Part shown: positions 54,712 to 63,702 of the stretch, one piece after another
How the letters are laid out: each line of letters starts with the position of its first letter
Position numbering within the stretch: the stretch's first letter is position 1
Assembly: GCF_024347475.1 (NCBI RefSeq)
Contig: NZ_AP025487.1
Coordinates: 1,178,001-1,242,000, forward strand
Length of the DNA: 64,000 nucleotides
Direction: 5' to 3'
From: Vibrio fortis
GTDB taxonomy: Bacteria; Pseudomonadota; Gammaproteobacteria; Enterobacterales; Vibrionaceae
Notes under the pieces: model-generated
Told to the model about the DNA's origin: nothing
The model's database searches: none
The model's input: the letters and a program-made list of their open reading frames with translations, nothing else
Position numbers and translations under genes: made by a program

Positions 54712-54746
54712 TGAGTTTTTAACTCTTAAGCTTGGGTGCTAATCGC

Positions 54747-56174
54747 TTAGTAGTGGCGAATTGCAGCAAATGCTTGATTAAGTTTCTCGGCGTCTTTTTT
54801 GCCCGGAGCAGTCTCAACACCAGAATTGAGATCAAGCCCTAAGCAACCTAAAGCGGCGGCTTGCTGTGCGTTGTCTGGGTTCAAACCACCCGCTAACATC
54901 ACAGAGCTCTGATCGTTAATCAGTTTCCAGTCGAATACTTGACCTGTTCCACCCGTTTGAGTACCGACTTTTGCATCAAGTAGATGGCGAGATACGTGAC
55001 TATCAAGCAGTGCTGGTAGTGAGTCTTCGACACCGTAGGCTTTCCAGATTTCGACATGTTCTGGCAACTGGCCTGCAAGCTCTGTGACGTATTGTTGTGA
55101 CTCATCACCATGCAGTTGAACACCATATAAACCAAGCTCTTTTACGGCTTTGATAACGCTAGGTTGGTCATGGTTTTGGAATACGCCAATGTATTTCAGA
55201 GGCGCACCACTCATGGTTAAGCGTGCTGCCTCTAGGTCGACACAACGCTTAGACGCTTCAACAAAAATGAGACCGCCAAAAACTGCACCTGCTTGGTAAG
55301 CCTTAGCGGCGTCGTCAGGGTGCGTTAAGCCACAAACCTTGTTTTCACCTAGTGTTACTTTGCGAACTGCAAGCTCTAGGTTTTCTTCAGCCATTAATGA
55401 GCTACCAATAAGGAAGCCGTCAGCAAATGTCGCTAGGTCTCGCACTTGCTGGTGAGTGTAGATACCAGACTCTGAAATCACGACCGCGTTTGGTGCCAGT
55501 TCACGAAGCAGAGGTGCCAGCTCTTTGGTACGGTTTAGGTCGGTGCTTAGGTCACGAAGGTTACGGTTGTTGATACCAATTACTTTCGCATCTAATCCCA
55601 CAGCGCGGTGCAACTCTTCTTCATTACTGACTTCAGTTAGCACGCCCATGCCTAGTGAATGAGCAACTTCAGCTAGTTCACGGTACTCATCATCGTTCAG
55701 TACAGACAGCATCAGTAGGATAGCGTCTGCTGAGTAGTGACGAGCTAAGTAAACCTGATAGGTATCGACCATGAAGTCTTTACATAGGATTGGTTGTTTA
55801 GCAATGCTACGTACTTTAGGTAAGAATTCGAAATCGCCTTGGAAGTACTTCTCATCAGTGAGTACTGAAATCGCGTGTGCATGGTTGTTGTATACCGATG
55901 CAATGTATTCAAGATCGAAGTCGTCACGAATCAAGCCTTTAGAAGGCGACGCTTTTTTACACTCGGTGATGAATACGGTTTGCTCTTGGGTTAGTGCATC
56001 ATAAAAGCTGCGGTCTGAAGCCGTTAGCGCATCTTTGAACTCATTTAGCGGTTGCTGCTGTTTACGCGCTTCCACCCACTGGTATTTGTCGCGAACGATC
56101 TTTGCTAATACTTCGGCCATTTCTGCTTCTTTGACAGAAACGTGAGTTGATAACTTTTCGTTTGTCTGTGTCAT
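54747..56174 (-). CDS. trpCF: Bifunctional indole-3-glycerol phosphate synthase / phosphoribosylanthranilate isomerase
   Basis: Fused TrpC-TrpF, 475 residues, catalysing the two steps from PRA to indole-3-glycerol phosphate. The TrpC barrel (about residues 1-260) has ITECKKASPSKGLIRDDF, CKDFMVDTYQ, GINNRNLRDL and ISESGI. The TrpF barrel (about residues 262-470) has VCGLTHPDDAAKAYQAGA, QLHGDE, and GGLNPDNAQ near the end. The fusion is the normal gamma-proteobacterial form. 24 bases after trpD. Confidence 0.97.
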   Translation of the reverse strand: MTQTNEKLSTHVSVKEAEMAEVLAKIVRDKYQWVEARKQQQPLNEFKDALTASDRSFYDALTQEQTVFITECKKASPSKGLIRDDFDLEYIASVYNNHAHAISVLTDEKYFQGDFEFLPKVRSIAKQPILCKDFMVDTYQVYLARHYSADAILLMLSVLNDDEYRELAEVAHSLGMGVLTEVSNEEELHRAVGLDAKVIGINNRNLRDLSTDLNRTKELAPLLRELAPNAVVISESGIYTHQQVRDLATFADGFLIGSSLMAEENLELAVRKVTLGENKVCGLTHPDDAAKAYQAGAVFGGLIFVEASKRCVDLEAARLTMSGAPLKYIGVFQNHDQPSVIKAVKELGLYGVQLHGDESQQYVTELAGQLPEHVEIWKAYGVEDSLPALLDSHVSRHLLDAKVGTQTGGTGQVFDWKLINDQSSVMLAGGLNPDNAQQAAALGCLGLDLNSGVETAPGKKDAEKLNQAFAAIRHY

Positions 56175-56198
56175 CTTTCTAGTCTCAAATCTCGTTCG

Positions 56199-57197
56199 TT
56201 ATGCGTGGTCGGCAAGTTGTTGTACAAGCTCATACGCCTTGCCTGAGTTCATCGCTTCTAGTGCTGTCGCTGCGTTAGCTTTTAGGTCTTCATGGCCAAA
56301 CAGGCGCATCAATAGAGCAACGTTCACTGCAACAGCACCAGCTTGAGCTTCAGTCCCTTTACCTGTAAGGATATCGGTTGTGATTGCTTTGTTCTCTTCC
56401 GGCGTGCCGCCCTTGATCGCTTCTAACGGGTGCTGATTGAGACCGAAATCTTCAGGCGATACCGTGTACTCGTGAATCTGACCATCTTTGATCTCTGCAA
56501 CAATCGTTTCGCCGTGAATCGCCACTTCATCTAGGCCACTGCCGTGAACAACAGCTGCGCGCTTCATGCCCATTTGCAACATGGTTTCAGCAATTGGTCG
56601 AACCAACTCTTTGCTGTAAACACCCATCAGTTCGATGTTAGGGCGAGCTGGGTTAATCAGGGGACCAAGGATGTTAAAGATGGTGCGAGTCTTCATGGTT
56701 TGACGAACTGGCATCGCGTGACGCACACCGCCGTGATATTGCGGTGCAAACAGGAAAGCAACACCAAGCTTATCAACGGCAGTGCGAGTGTCTTCTGCAC
56801 TCATTGCTAGGTTAATGCCGAACTTGTCGAGAAGATCCGATGAACCCGATTTGCTTGAAACGCTGCGGTTACCGTGTTTTGCGATCTTTAGACCACAAGC
56901 CGCTGCAACAAAAGCAGAAGTCGTAGAGATATTAATTGTGTCATGTCCGTCGCCACCTGTACCTACGATGTCAGCAAAGTCGTAATCAGGGCGAGGGAAA
57001 GGGTTGGCATTGGCTAGCAGTGCTTTTGCTGCACCTGCGATCTCTTCTGGCGTTTCGCCTTTAATTTTGAGTGCGGTAAGCACTGACGCCATCAAAATAG
57101 GGTCAAGTTCGCCTTTAATGATGATGTCGAAAAGCTGTTGGCTTTCTTCTTGAGTAAGAGATTGTTGGTCGTAAAGCTTATTAATAATCTGTTCCAT
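56199..57197 (-). CDS. trpD: Anthranilate phosphoribosyltransferase
   Basis: 332 residues. Class III phosphoribosyltransferase: the PRPP loop is DIVGTGGDGHDTINISTTS, then KHGNRSVSSKSGSSDLLDKFG, HHGGVRHAMPVRQ-like YHGGVRHAMPVR, and FNILGPLINPA. Separate from trpG, unlike E. coli where the two are fused. Nine bases after the trpG stop. Confidence 0.97.
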   Translation of the reverse strand: MEQIINKLYDQQSLTQEESQQLFDIIIKGELDPILMASVLTALKIKGETPEEIAGAAKALLANANPFPRPDYDFADIVGTGGDGHDTINISTTSAFVAAACGLKIAKHGNRSVSSKSGSSDLLDKFGINLAMSAEDTRTAVDKLGVAFLFAPQYHGGVRHAMPVRQTMKTRTIFNILGPLINPARPNIELMGVYSKELVRPIAETMLQMGMKRAAVVHGSGLDEVAIHGETIVAEIKDGQIHEYTVSPEDFGLNQHPLEAIKGGTPEENKAITTDILTGKGTEAQAGAVAVNVALLMRLFGHEDLKANAATALEAMNSGKAYELVQQLADHA

Positions 57198-57206
57198 GAT
57201 CGTGTC

Positions 57207-57815
57207 CTATTTTCCATTCTTCTCAAGAGTCGTGTTCTTTTCTAACGCCCACTCAATGGCATTTGCCAATAGAGTTGCGCCGTATGTGGTCATGATGGAT
57301 TCAGGGTGGAATTGGAAACCACACACCTTGTCTTGCTCTTGAACCACTGACATCACCAAATCGTCTACTTCTGCAGTGATGGTTAGGCTTTCTGGTACGT
57401 GTGTCGCAACCAAAGAGTGGTAACGTGCAATCGCAAGTGGAGATGGCAAGCCGTGATAAGTAGCGTGATTGTCGTGTTCCATCATCGACACCTTACCATG
57501 AATGATTTCGCCAGCGCCTGCAACTGTACCGCCATACGCTTCGACAATTGCTTGGTGACCAAGGCAGATACCAATCATCGGCACTTTGCCTTTTAGGCGT
57601 TGAATCAGCTCTGGCATGCAGCCTGCATCAGCAGGAGCCCCAGGACCTGGAGAAAGCAGGGCGACAGGGTTCTCTAGCTCATTGATCGCAGCTTCTACCG
57701 CTTCTGCAGGGATGTTGTTGCGGTAGATTTTTACGTTGTGGCCCAATGAACGGAACTGGTCAACAAGGTTGTAAGTAAACGAGTCAAAGTTATCAATAAA
57801 TACGATATCAGCCAT
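57207..57815 (-). CDS. trpG: Anthranilate synthase component II (glutamine amidotransferase)
   Basis: Supplies ammonia from glutamine to TrpE. 202 residues. Class I amidotransferase with IDNFDSFTYNLVDQF, SPGPGAPADAG, the nucleophile Cys in IGICLGHQAIVEAYGG, and the His-Glu pair in CGFQFHPESIMT. Two bases after the trpE stop. Confidence 0.96.
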   Translation of the reverse strand: MADIVFIDNFDSFTYNLVDQFRSLGHNVKIYRNNIPAEAVEAAINELENPVALLSPGPGAPADAGCMPELIQRLKGKVPMIGICLGHQAIVEAYGGTVAGAGEIIHGKVSMMEHDNHATYHGLPSPLAIARYHSLVATHVPESLTITAEVDDLVMSVVQEQDKVCGFQFHPESIMTTYGATLLANAIEWALEKNTTLEKNGK

Positions 57816-57817
57816 GA

Positions 57818-59413
57818 TTAAGACTCCTGCTTACTTGATGTTTGCTTAGGTGCACTATGCGCCGCTTGAATTGCGGAGATGACTGCTTGCGCTTTACCGC
57901 GCGTTTCATCTGCTTCTGCTTGTGGGTCTGAATCGAAGACCACACCTGCACCAGCTTGAACTTGTGCAATACCATTTTCTACATAAGCAGAACGAATCAC
58001 GATACAAGTATCTAACGTGCCTTCACCGGTTAGGTAGCCTACTGCGCCGCCATAGCTGCCACGACGAGTCTGTTCAACATCGCGAATCAGCTGCATAGCA
58101 CGAATCTTAGGTGCGCCAGTTAGTGTGCCCATGTTCATACAAGCTTGGTAAGCGTGCAGGGCATCAAGGTCTTCACGAAGTTGGCCAACAACTCGAGAGA
58201 CTAAGTGCATCACATGGCTGTAGCGGTCCACCTTAAGAAGGTCGGCTACGTGGCGAGTGCCAGCTTCAGAGATTCGAGCAACGTCGTTTCGCGCTAGGTC
58301 AACCAACATCATGTGCTCGGCATTCTCTTTTTTGTCGGTACGTAGCTCTAATTCAATTCGGCTGTCTAGGTCGAAGTCGATTTGTCCATTAGGGCGTTTA
58401 CCGCGACGACGAGTACCCGCGATGGGATAGATCTCAACTTGGTTGGTCTCTTTCTCATATTTCAGGGCACTTTCTGGTGAGGCACCAAACAGAGTAAATA
58501 GCTCATCTTGCATGTAGAACATGTAAGGACTTGGGTTGCTCTGTTTTAGCTCTTTGTATGCCGCGAGTGGTGCAGGGCAAGGCAGAGTAAAGCGGCGAGA
58601 AGGAACCACTTGGAATACGTCGCCTTTCACTACGTACTCTTTTAGGTCACGAACCGTTTGGCAGAAATCTTCGTCAGAGACACTTGGCACAGCTTCAACG
58701 TTATCAAGAGGGGTGACTTCGGCAATCTCTTTTAGCGATTTGCATTGAGTTTGGATATCAGCCAAGCGCTCAGTTAGGCGAGTCTTGATTGCTTGGTCTT
58801 CTGAGAAAACGCTCGCGTGAAGTAGGCCTTCATTTTGTTGGTGGTCAAAACGCAGCAGTGTTTCGGCTACATAGAAGACAAAGTCAGGGCAGTTGTTTGT
58901 CGCTTCTGCGTCGCCAAGTGGTTCGAAGTTTGCCACGATGTCGTAAGCAAACAGACCAGCCATAAATAGCGCGTGTTTATTGTTTGGGTCTTGCTTGAAG
59001 CTGTGTTGAACCAAGCGAAGTGCATCAAATGAAGATGCTTCTCTTAAACGAGAGTCTTCGTCTAGGTTAATGCTTGGTTGGGTAAAGGTTAGAGTCAGTA
59101 CATTGTCTTTTAGTTGAGATTCAATGTCTGATTTCACGTTTGCGTTTAGATGTTCGATCAGGTGTTGACCGTTGTCTGTTAGAGCTTGGAAAGTGACCTG
59201 ATGGCCTTCGCATACGATACGCACGGCAGAATCGATAAGCAGTAGGCTAGTGAGGTTTTGCTTTGACTCAATCTCGGCAGACTCTAGCAACAAGCTGTCT
59301 GTTTTATTTTCACACAGTGTGTGGAATACGCTTGTTGGATCTTGCGAGTAAGGAACGGTCGCATTGATGACATCAATCGTTCCCAGCTTTTTGATTTCAA
59401 TGGCCTTGTTCAC
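57818..59413 (-). CDS. trpE: Anthranilate synthase component I
   Basis: Makes anthranilate from chorismate and ammonia, and is feedback-inhibited by tryptophan. 531 residues from GTG 59413, which has AGGAGG at 59418-59423; the longer frame to 59461 has no such site. The Trp-binding LLLESAEIESK motif lies near residue 45. The chorismate domain has FQVVPSRRFTLPCPAP, GASPESALKYE, IYPIAGTRRRGK, the Mg2+ motif region and GAPKIRAMQLI, ending with QAGAGVVFDSDPQAEADET. First structural gene of the operon. Confidence 0.97.
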   Translation of the reverse strand: MNKAIEIKKLGTIDVINATVPYSQDPTSVFHTLCENKTDSLLLESAEIESKQNLTSLLLIDSAVRIVCEGHQVTFQALTDNGQHLIEHLNANVKSDIESQLKDNVLTLTFTQPSINLDEDSRLREASSFDALRLVQHSFKQDPNNKHALFMAGLFAYDIVANFEPLGDAEATNNCPDFVFYVAETLLRFDHQQNEGLLHASVFSEDQAIKTRLTERLADIQTQCKSLKEIAEVTPLDNVEAVPSVSDEDFCQTVRDLKEYVVKGDVFQVVPSRRFTLPCPAPLAAYKELKQSNPSPYMFYMQDELFTLFGASPESALKYEKETNQVEIYPIAGTRRRGKRPNGQIDFDLDSRIELELRTDKKENAEHMMLVDLARNDVARISEAGTRHVADLLKVDRYSHVMHLVSRVVGQLREDLDALHAYQACMNMGTLTGAPKIRAMQLIRDVEQTRRGSYGGAVGYLTGEGTLDTCIVIRSAYVENGIAQVQAGAGVVFDSDPQAEADETRGKAQAVISAIQAAHSAPKQTSSKQES

Positions 59414-59540
59414 AAGACCTCCTTTATGATTCTTTAAATTTCCTGCCGTACATAGTCGCATAAAGATACCGTTCGCCCAATCTAGAATCTGGTCAATTCG
59501 TTGATTTGTTAGTCAGTTGAATGTGAGATGTCCGACAAAT

Positions 59541-59566
59541 TAAAAAGCCCGCTATGAAAGCGGGCT
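59541..59566 (-). terminator. trp operon attenuator
   Basis: On the minus strand AGCCCGCT, loop TTTCAT, AGCGGGCT, then TTTTTA. It lies 33 bases after the trpL stop and 128 before trpE, the position of the trp attenuator. Alternative pairing upstream would depend on ribosome stalling at the Trp codons of trpL. Confidence 0.87.
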
Positions 59567-59599
59567 TAGTGATAAACTTTTTATAAACAAACTGTTTAA

Positions 59600-59725
59600 T
59601 TAGAAGTACACGTTAGCCCACCAAGAACTTGTCCAAGTGCGCCACCAATTAAGCTCTGAACTTGCTTCTACTGAAGAAAGTTCTAAAACTTTATCTTTAT
59701 GGTGCTGGTTAAATTCTTGTAACAT
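59600..59725 (-). CDS. trpL: trp operon leader peptide
   Basis: A 41-residue leader ORF starting at ATG 59725. Residues 27-36 read WWRTWTSSWW, five Trp codons in ten, so the ribosome stalls here when charged tRNA-Trp is scarce. The peptide ends VYF and stop. Enteric trpL has only two Trp codons, so stalling here should be stronger, as described for Vibrio trp leaders. Between the operator/promoter and the attenuator, its position confirms the assignment. Confidence 0.92.
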   Translation of the reverse strand: MLQEFNQHHKDKVLELSSVEASSELNWWRTWTSSWWANVYF

Positions 59726-59761
59726 AGTGAGCCTATAAATAAAGGTACTTCGTATTTGTGT

Positions 59762-59793
59762 ACTAGTTAACTAGTTCAGAGCTCGCAAGTCAA
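59762..59793 (-). promoter_or_regulatory. trp promoter with TrpR operator
   Basis: Minus strand: -35 TTGACT (59793-59788), 17-base spacer, -10 TTAACT (59770-59765). The perfect palindrome ACTAGTTAACTAGT (59762-59775) overlaps the -10 and matches the core of the E. coli TrpR operator, so repressor and polymerase compete, as in E. coli. Confidence 0.87.
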
Positions 59794-59843
59794 GCCCAAT
59801 AAAGCAAATATCGTGTTAAATGCAAAAATAATGAACAGAAAAT

Positions 59844-60761
59844 ATGAGAATTGATCTACATAGCCATACCACAGCTTCAGATGGACGACTGACACCACCT
59901 GAGCTGATTGACCGTGCGTTAAGCTTCAATATTGAAGTTCTGGCTATTACCGATCATGACACAGTTGATGCACTTGAAGAGGCGCATCGTTATATCCTTG
60001 ATAATAAGCTGCCGATCCAATTGATTAACGGTATCGAAATTTCGACCGTTTGGCACAACAAAGACATCCACATCGTGGGTTTGAATGTCGACCCAGAATC
60101 ACCAGAGCTCAATGCGTTGATTGAACAACAGAAGCAGCACCGCATTGGACGCGCGGAATTGATCGCTCAGCGACTTGAGAAAGCGACGCGTGAAGGCGTG
60201 TTAGAAGAAGTGAAAGCGATAGCGGGCGATGCGCCTATTACTCGTGCTCATTTTGCTAAATGGCTGGTGGATAATGGTTATGCGAAAACCATGCAGCAAG
60301 TGTTTAAGAAGTTTCTGACTCGCAATAACCCAGGTTACGTGCCACCAACGTGGTGCAGTATGAGCGATGCGGTGACGGCTATTCATGCAGCCGGTGGACA
60401 AGCGGTGCTCGCTCATCCAGGGCGTTATGGTTTTACCGCTAAGTGGGTAAAACGTCTATTGACTGCATTTGTTGAAGCAAATGGTGACGCGATGGAAGTT
60501 GCCCAGCCACAACAAGCGCAACAAGAAAGACGCACTCTTGCGGATTATGCTATACAATACAAACTATTAGCCTCTCAAGGCAGCGATTTTCATTACCCGT
60601 CTCCGTGGATGGAGTTAGGGCGCAATCTTTGGCTGCCTTCTGGGGTCGAAGAAGTATGGAAAGATTGGGAGTTTCAAACGGATTCGTCACCTGAAACATT
60701 ACCAGACGAACAAGCTCCTTCTGAAGATAGAGTCGAGAGACTCGATAATGAGGAAAAATAA
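59844..60761 (+). CDS. rnm: RNase RNM (RNase AM, PHP domain; YciV/TrpH)
   Basis: PHP-domain exonuclease, 305 residues, that matures the 5' ends of 23S, 16S and 5S rRNA in E. coli. Metal-binding motifs are [37 protein letters not shown] and SQGSDFHYP. Divergent from trp. Its ribosome site is weak (AATAATGAACAGAAAAT). The C-terminal 30 residues are acidic. Its stop codon overlaps the yciO ATG by one base (AATAATG). Confidence 0.92.
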   Translation: MRIDLHSHTTASDGRLTPPELIDRALSFNIEVLAITDHDTVDALEEAHRYILDNKLPIQLINGIEISTVWHNKDIHIVGLNVDPESPELNALIEQQKQHRIGRAELIAQRLEKATREGVLEEVKAIAGDAPITRAHFAKWLVDNGYAKTMQQVFKKFLTRNNPGYVPPTWCSMSDAVTAIHAAGGQAVLAHPGRYGFTAKWVKRLLTAFVEANGDAMEVAQPQQAQQERRTLADYAIQYKLLASQGSDFHYPSPWMELGRNLWLPSGVEEVWKDWEFQTDSSPETLPDEQAPSEDRVERLDNEEK

Positions 60762-61381
60762 TGAGCCAGTTTTTTTATGTACACCCAGATAACCCACAAG
60801 CTCGTTTGATTAATCAAGCCGTAGCTATCGTTCGTAACGGTGGTGTTGTGGTTTATCCAACAGACTCGGGTTATGCTCTTGGCTGTCAGCTTGAAAATAA
60901 ACAAGCGTTAGATCGTATCTGTCAAATTCGTAAAATCGACGATAAGCACAACTTCACGTTACTATGTCGTGACCTTTCTGAGCTTTCTCTTTATGCACGT
61001 GTTGATAACACCGCATTTCGTCTATTAAAAGCGCATACGCCGGGCCCATACACGTTCATTTTTAAGGGAACGAAAGAGGTACCACGTCGTCTAATGAACT
61101 CGAAGAGGAAGACAATTGGTATTCGTGTTCCAGACAACAAAATTGCCTTAGACCTTTTAGATGCTTTAGGTGAGCCTTTGATGTCAACATCGTTGATTTT
61201 ACCGGGAAATGAGACGACAGAGTCTGATCCTGAGGAGATCCGCGATCGTCTAGAACACGCAGTTGATGTGATTCTAAACGGGGGCTACTTAGGTGAGCAG
61301 CCAACAACGGTTATTGACTTTAGCGATGACGATCCTGTGGTACTTCGAGTAGGCTCAGGCGACCCAGAACCGTTCGAATAA
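60761..61381 (+). CDS. yciO: YciO family protein (Sua5/TsaC-like fold)
   Basis: 206 residues, Sua5-YciO-YrdC fold. VRNGGVVVYPTDSGYALGCQLENKQALDRICQIRKIDDKHNFTLLC and GIRVPDNKIALDLLDALGEPLMSTSLILPG match YciO, which is related to the threonylcarbamoyl-AMP synthase TsaC but has weak activity in that role. Directly coupled to rnm. Confidence 0.92.
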   Translation: MSQFFYVHPDNPQARLINQAVAIVRNGGVVVYPTDSGYALGCQLENKQALDRICQIRKIDDKHNFTLLCRDLSELSLYARVDNTAFRLLKAHTPGPYTFIFKGTKEVPRRLMNSKRKTIGIRVPDNKIALDLLDALGEPLMSTSLILPGNETTESDPEEIRDRLEHAVDVILNGGYLGEQPTTVIDFSDDDPVVLRVGSGDPEPFE

Positions 61382-61541
61382 GCCGGATACTCGTTCACAT
61401 CATGTTACTGTGTGTTCTACGGTAATGTGTAAATAACGAGTGATTTTTCAAAGGTTCTTTGCGATAATGCGCGACCGCGATTTTGGTCGCGTATATTTCA
61501 TTCGACGTCTGTGAAGACGACAATTAGGTAGAAAAGAGTAA

Positions 61542-62582
61542 ATGAGCGAAAAATTACAGAAGGTTTTAGCGCGAGCTGGTCACGGTTCTCGTCGCGAGCT
61601 GGAAGCTTTAATCAGAGCAGGTCGTGTTAGTGTTAACGGCCAAGTCGCGAAATTGGGTGAGCGTCTAGAAGACGAAAACTCAGTGATTCGTATTGATGGT
61701 CACACTGTATCAGGTAAAGCGTCTGAAGAAGTGGTTTGTCGCGTACTTGCTTACTACAAGCCAGAAGGTGAGCTTTGTACTCGCCACGACCCAGAAGGTC
61801 GTCGTACTGTGTTTGATCGTCTACCTAAGATCCGTGGTTCTCGTTGGATCTCGGTTGGTCGTCTTGATGCAAACACATCAGGTCTACTGCTGTTCACTAC
61901 TGATGGTGAATTGGCGAACCGTCTAATGCACCCAAGCCGTCAAGTTGAGCGTGAATACCTAGTTCGTGTATTCGGTGAAGTGACAGAGCAGAAGGTTAAG
62001 AACCTTGTTCGCGGTGTTGAGCTTGAAGATGGTATGGCTCGCTTCGAAGATGTTGTTTACGCGGGCGGTGAAGGTATGAACCATACTTTCTACGTAGCGA
62101 TCAACGAAGGTCGTAACCGTGAGGTTCGTCGTCTTTGGGAATCTCAAGAAACGACAGTAAGCCGTCTAAAACGTGTTCGTTACGGTGATATCTACCTAGA
62201 TAAGAAACTGCCTCGTGGTGGTTGGAAAGAGCTAGACCTTCAAGAGGTTAACTACCTACGTCAATTGGTAGAGCTGAAACCTGAAAAAGAGACGCTACTG
62301 GATCTTGATCCATCAAACACATCACGTAAACGTGAGCGTTCTCGTAGCCAGAAGATTCGTCGCGCAGTTAAGCGTCACGAAGAGCGCGCAAATGCGCCAA
62401 AAGGTCGCAGTAACCAGCCTAAGCGTAAGAAGCCAGCGACTCGCGGTACAACGACGCCAGATGCAGGTCGCAGCGCACCAAGCAGCAAGGGCAAGCCAAG
62501 TAACTCTCGCTCAGGCAACGGTTCTCGTGGCAACAACACAAACCGCCCGAACAAGCCAGCTAAGCCAAGAACTCGTCAGTAA
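61542..62582 (+). CDS. rluB: 23S rRNA pseudouridine(2605) synthase
   Basis: 346 residues. An S4 RNA-binding domain (residues 1-60: [42 protein letters not shown]) precedes the RsuA-type catalytic domain with Asp109 in [42 protein letters not shown] is the conserved third motif. After about residue 260 comes a low-complexity tail rich in Arg, Lys, Ser, Asn, Gly, Pro ([20 protein letters not shown]), as in many RluB proteins. A terminator at 62609 follows. Confidence 0.95.
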   Translation: MSEKLQKVLARAGHGSRRELEALIRAGRVSVNGQVAKLGERLEDENSVIRIDGHTVSGKASEEVVCRVLAYYKPEGELCTRHDPEGRRTVFDRLPKIRGSRWISVGRLDANTSGLLLFTTDGELANRLMHPSRQVEREYLVRVFGEVTEQKVKNLVRGVELEDGMARFEDVVYAGGEGMNHTFYVAINEGRNREVRRLWESQETTVSRLKRVRYGDIYLDKKLPRGGWKELDLQEVNYLRQLVELKPEKETLLDLDPSNTSRKRERSRSQKIRRAVKRHEERANAPKGRSNQPKRKKPATRGTTTPDAGRSAPSSKGKPSNSRSGNGSRGNNTNRPNKPAKPRTRQ

Positions 62583-62608
62583 TTAACGACTTCTTTTGAA
62601 TACTAAAA

Positions 62609-62634
62609 AACCTGCTAACTTAGCAGGTTTTTTT
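62609..62634 (+). terminator. Terminator after rluB
   Basis: AACCTGCTA, loop ACT, TAGCAGGTT and seven T in total. 24 bases after the stop. Confidence 0.86.
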
Positions 62635-62782
62635 ACATCTAGAAGAAGGTGAAGGTGCTGGATTCGAGTAATCGAGTAACGAAAACATATTGCTGTAATC
62701 GACAGTAAGCGTGCTTTTCGCATCTCTTATCTCGTTTACGCGCATCTAAAAATCTTTTCGTATCCGTATCTCGTCTCTTAGG

Positions 62783-63265
62783 CTATTTATGATTCGAGAA
62801 GTTATCGCCTTTTGCCATGCGATCATAAAGAATCACGTTCACTGCCGCTGCGAGGTTCATACAACCATTGGTTGGAACATAAATCGTCTCACGACAGAAG
62901 TCGGTGACCTCTTTTTTCAGCGTGCCGTCTTCAGGTCCGAAAATGTAGAAAGCGCGGGGAGGGTGTTTGTACTCAGGCAGAGGCTTGGCACCTTCAATCA
63001 AATCGACAGCTACAGGTACACACCCAACAGGAATAATGTCTTTGAGGTCTTCAACACCAATCAGTGGAAGCTCTAAGTGTTTCTCTTTTGTGTCGGTGTG
63101 GAATTGACGCGCGTGGTCGTAACGTGTACCTGTGTAAAACACAGAATTTGCACCGTAGCAGCCAGCGGCACGCATAACGGAGCCAACATTTTCAGGTGTC
63201 TTTGGGTTTACTAAGCCAATACAGGCATAGCCTTTTGACTGAGTATCAGTTTTAGCTTTGGTCAT
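62783..63265 (-). CDS. RNA methyltransferase of the SPOUT (TrmH-like) class
   Basis: 160 residues from ATG 63265 (MTKAKTDTQSKGYACIGLVNPKTPENVGSVMRAAGCYGANSVFYTG). SPOUT signatures are NPKTPENVGSVMRAAGCYG, RAFYIFGPEDGTLKKEV and VPTNGCMNLAAAVNVILYDR, which forms the SAM-binding knot. The short length and lack of an N-terminal extension fit the tRNA-methylating TrmL/TrmH-like proteins, but the substrate nucleotide is not clear. The frame runs on to 63292 without need. Confidence 0.88.
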   Translation of the reverse strand: MTKAKTDTQSKGYACIGLVNPKTPENVGSVMRAAGCYGANSVFYTGTRYDHARQFHTDTKEKHLELPLIGVEDLKDIIPVGCVPVAVDLIEGAKPLPEYKHPPRAFYIFGPEDGTLKKEVTDFCRETIYVPTNGCMNLAAAVNVILYDRMAKGDNFSNHK

Positions 63266-63289
63266 AATGTATCGCGGTGAAATCGGTGA

Positions 63290-63320
63290 CAAAAATTAGC
63301 CGAGCACAGAGCTCGGCTAA
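63290..63320 (-). terminator. Terminator after the DUF440 gene
   Basis: TTAGCCGAGC, loop ACAGA, GCTCGGCTAA; on the minus strand it is followed by TTTTTG. It ends the transcript of the EF-P-like/DUF440 genes ahead of the RNA methyltransferase. Confidence 0.82.
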
Positions 63321-63363
63321 GATATTGGCCTGCTCGTTAAATAGAGCAGCACAAGCTTAAGTT

Positions 63364-63693
63364 CTAGTCACGCTTCCAAAGAATGTGGCAGAACTTATGG
63401 TCTGGGTCGCGGCTGATTAGCATACGAGCGAAAACGTCATCAAGTACATCGTCTTCTTCGTTCACTAGACCAATGCGAATTTCAGCGTAGATCTCTTTGT
63501 CGACTTCAAAGCCAACATGACCGACCCAATCGTCACCCGTTTCAACAAGTTCAGCAGCACCACGGTCTTCGAACTGTGCAGTGAATAGAATCACGTCTGC
63601 AGGCTCTAGGTTATCCGGTGCCATCTCAAGGAAGATGTCGTATGCAGTGTCGATTGCATCATCATAAGACATTAAGTCATTAGCTTCAGTCAT
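63364..63693 (-). CDS. DUF440 double-strand DNA mimic protein (YciU/HI1450 family)
   Basis: 109 residues, extremely acidic (many Asp/Glu, as DDAIDTAYDIFLEMAPDNLEPADVILFTAQFEDRG and GLVNEEDDVLDDVF). HI1450 from Haemophilus has a DNA-mimic surface and binds HU. The length and the FDVDKEIYAEIRIGL-like C-half match. Nine bases after the EF-P-like stop, so co-transcribed. Confidence 0.9.
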   Translation of the reverse strand: MTEANDLMSYDDAIDTAYDIFLEMAPDNLEPADVILFTAQFEDRGAAELVETGDDWVGHVGFEVDKEIYAEIRIGLVNEEDDVLDDVFARMLISRDPDHKFCHILWKRD

Positions 63694-63702
63694 ATCAGTA
63701 TC

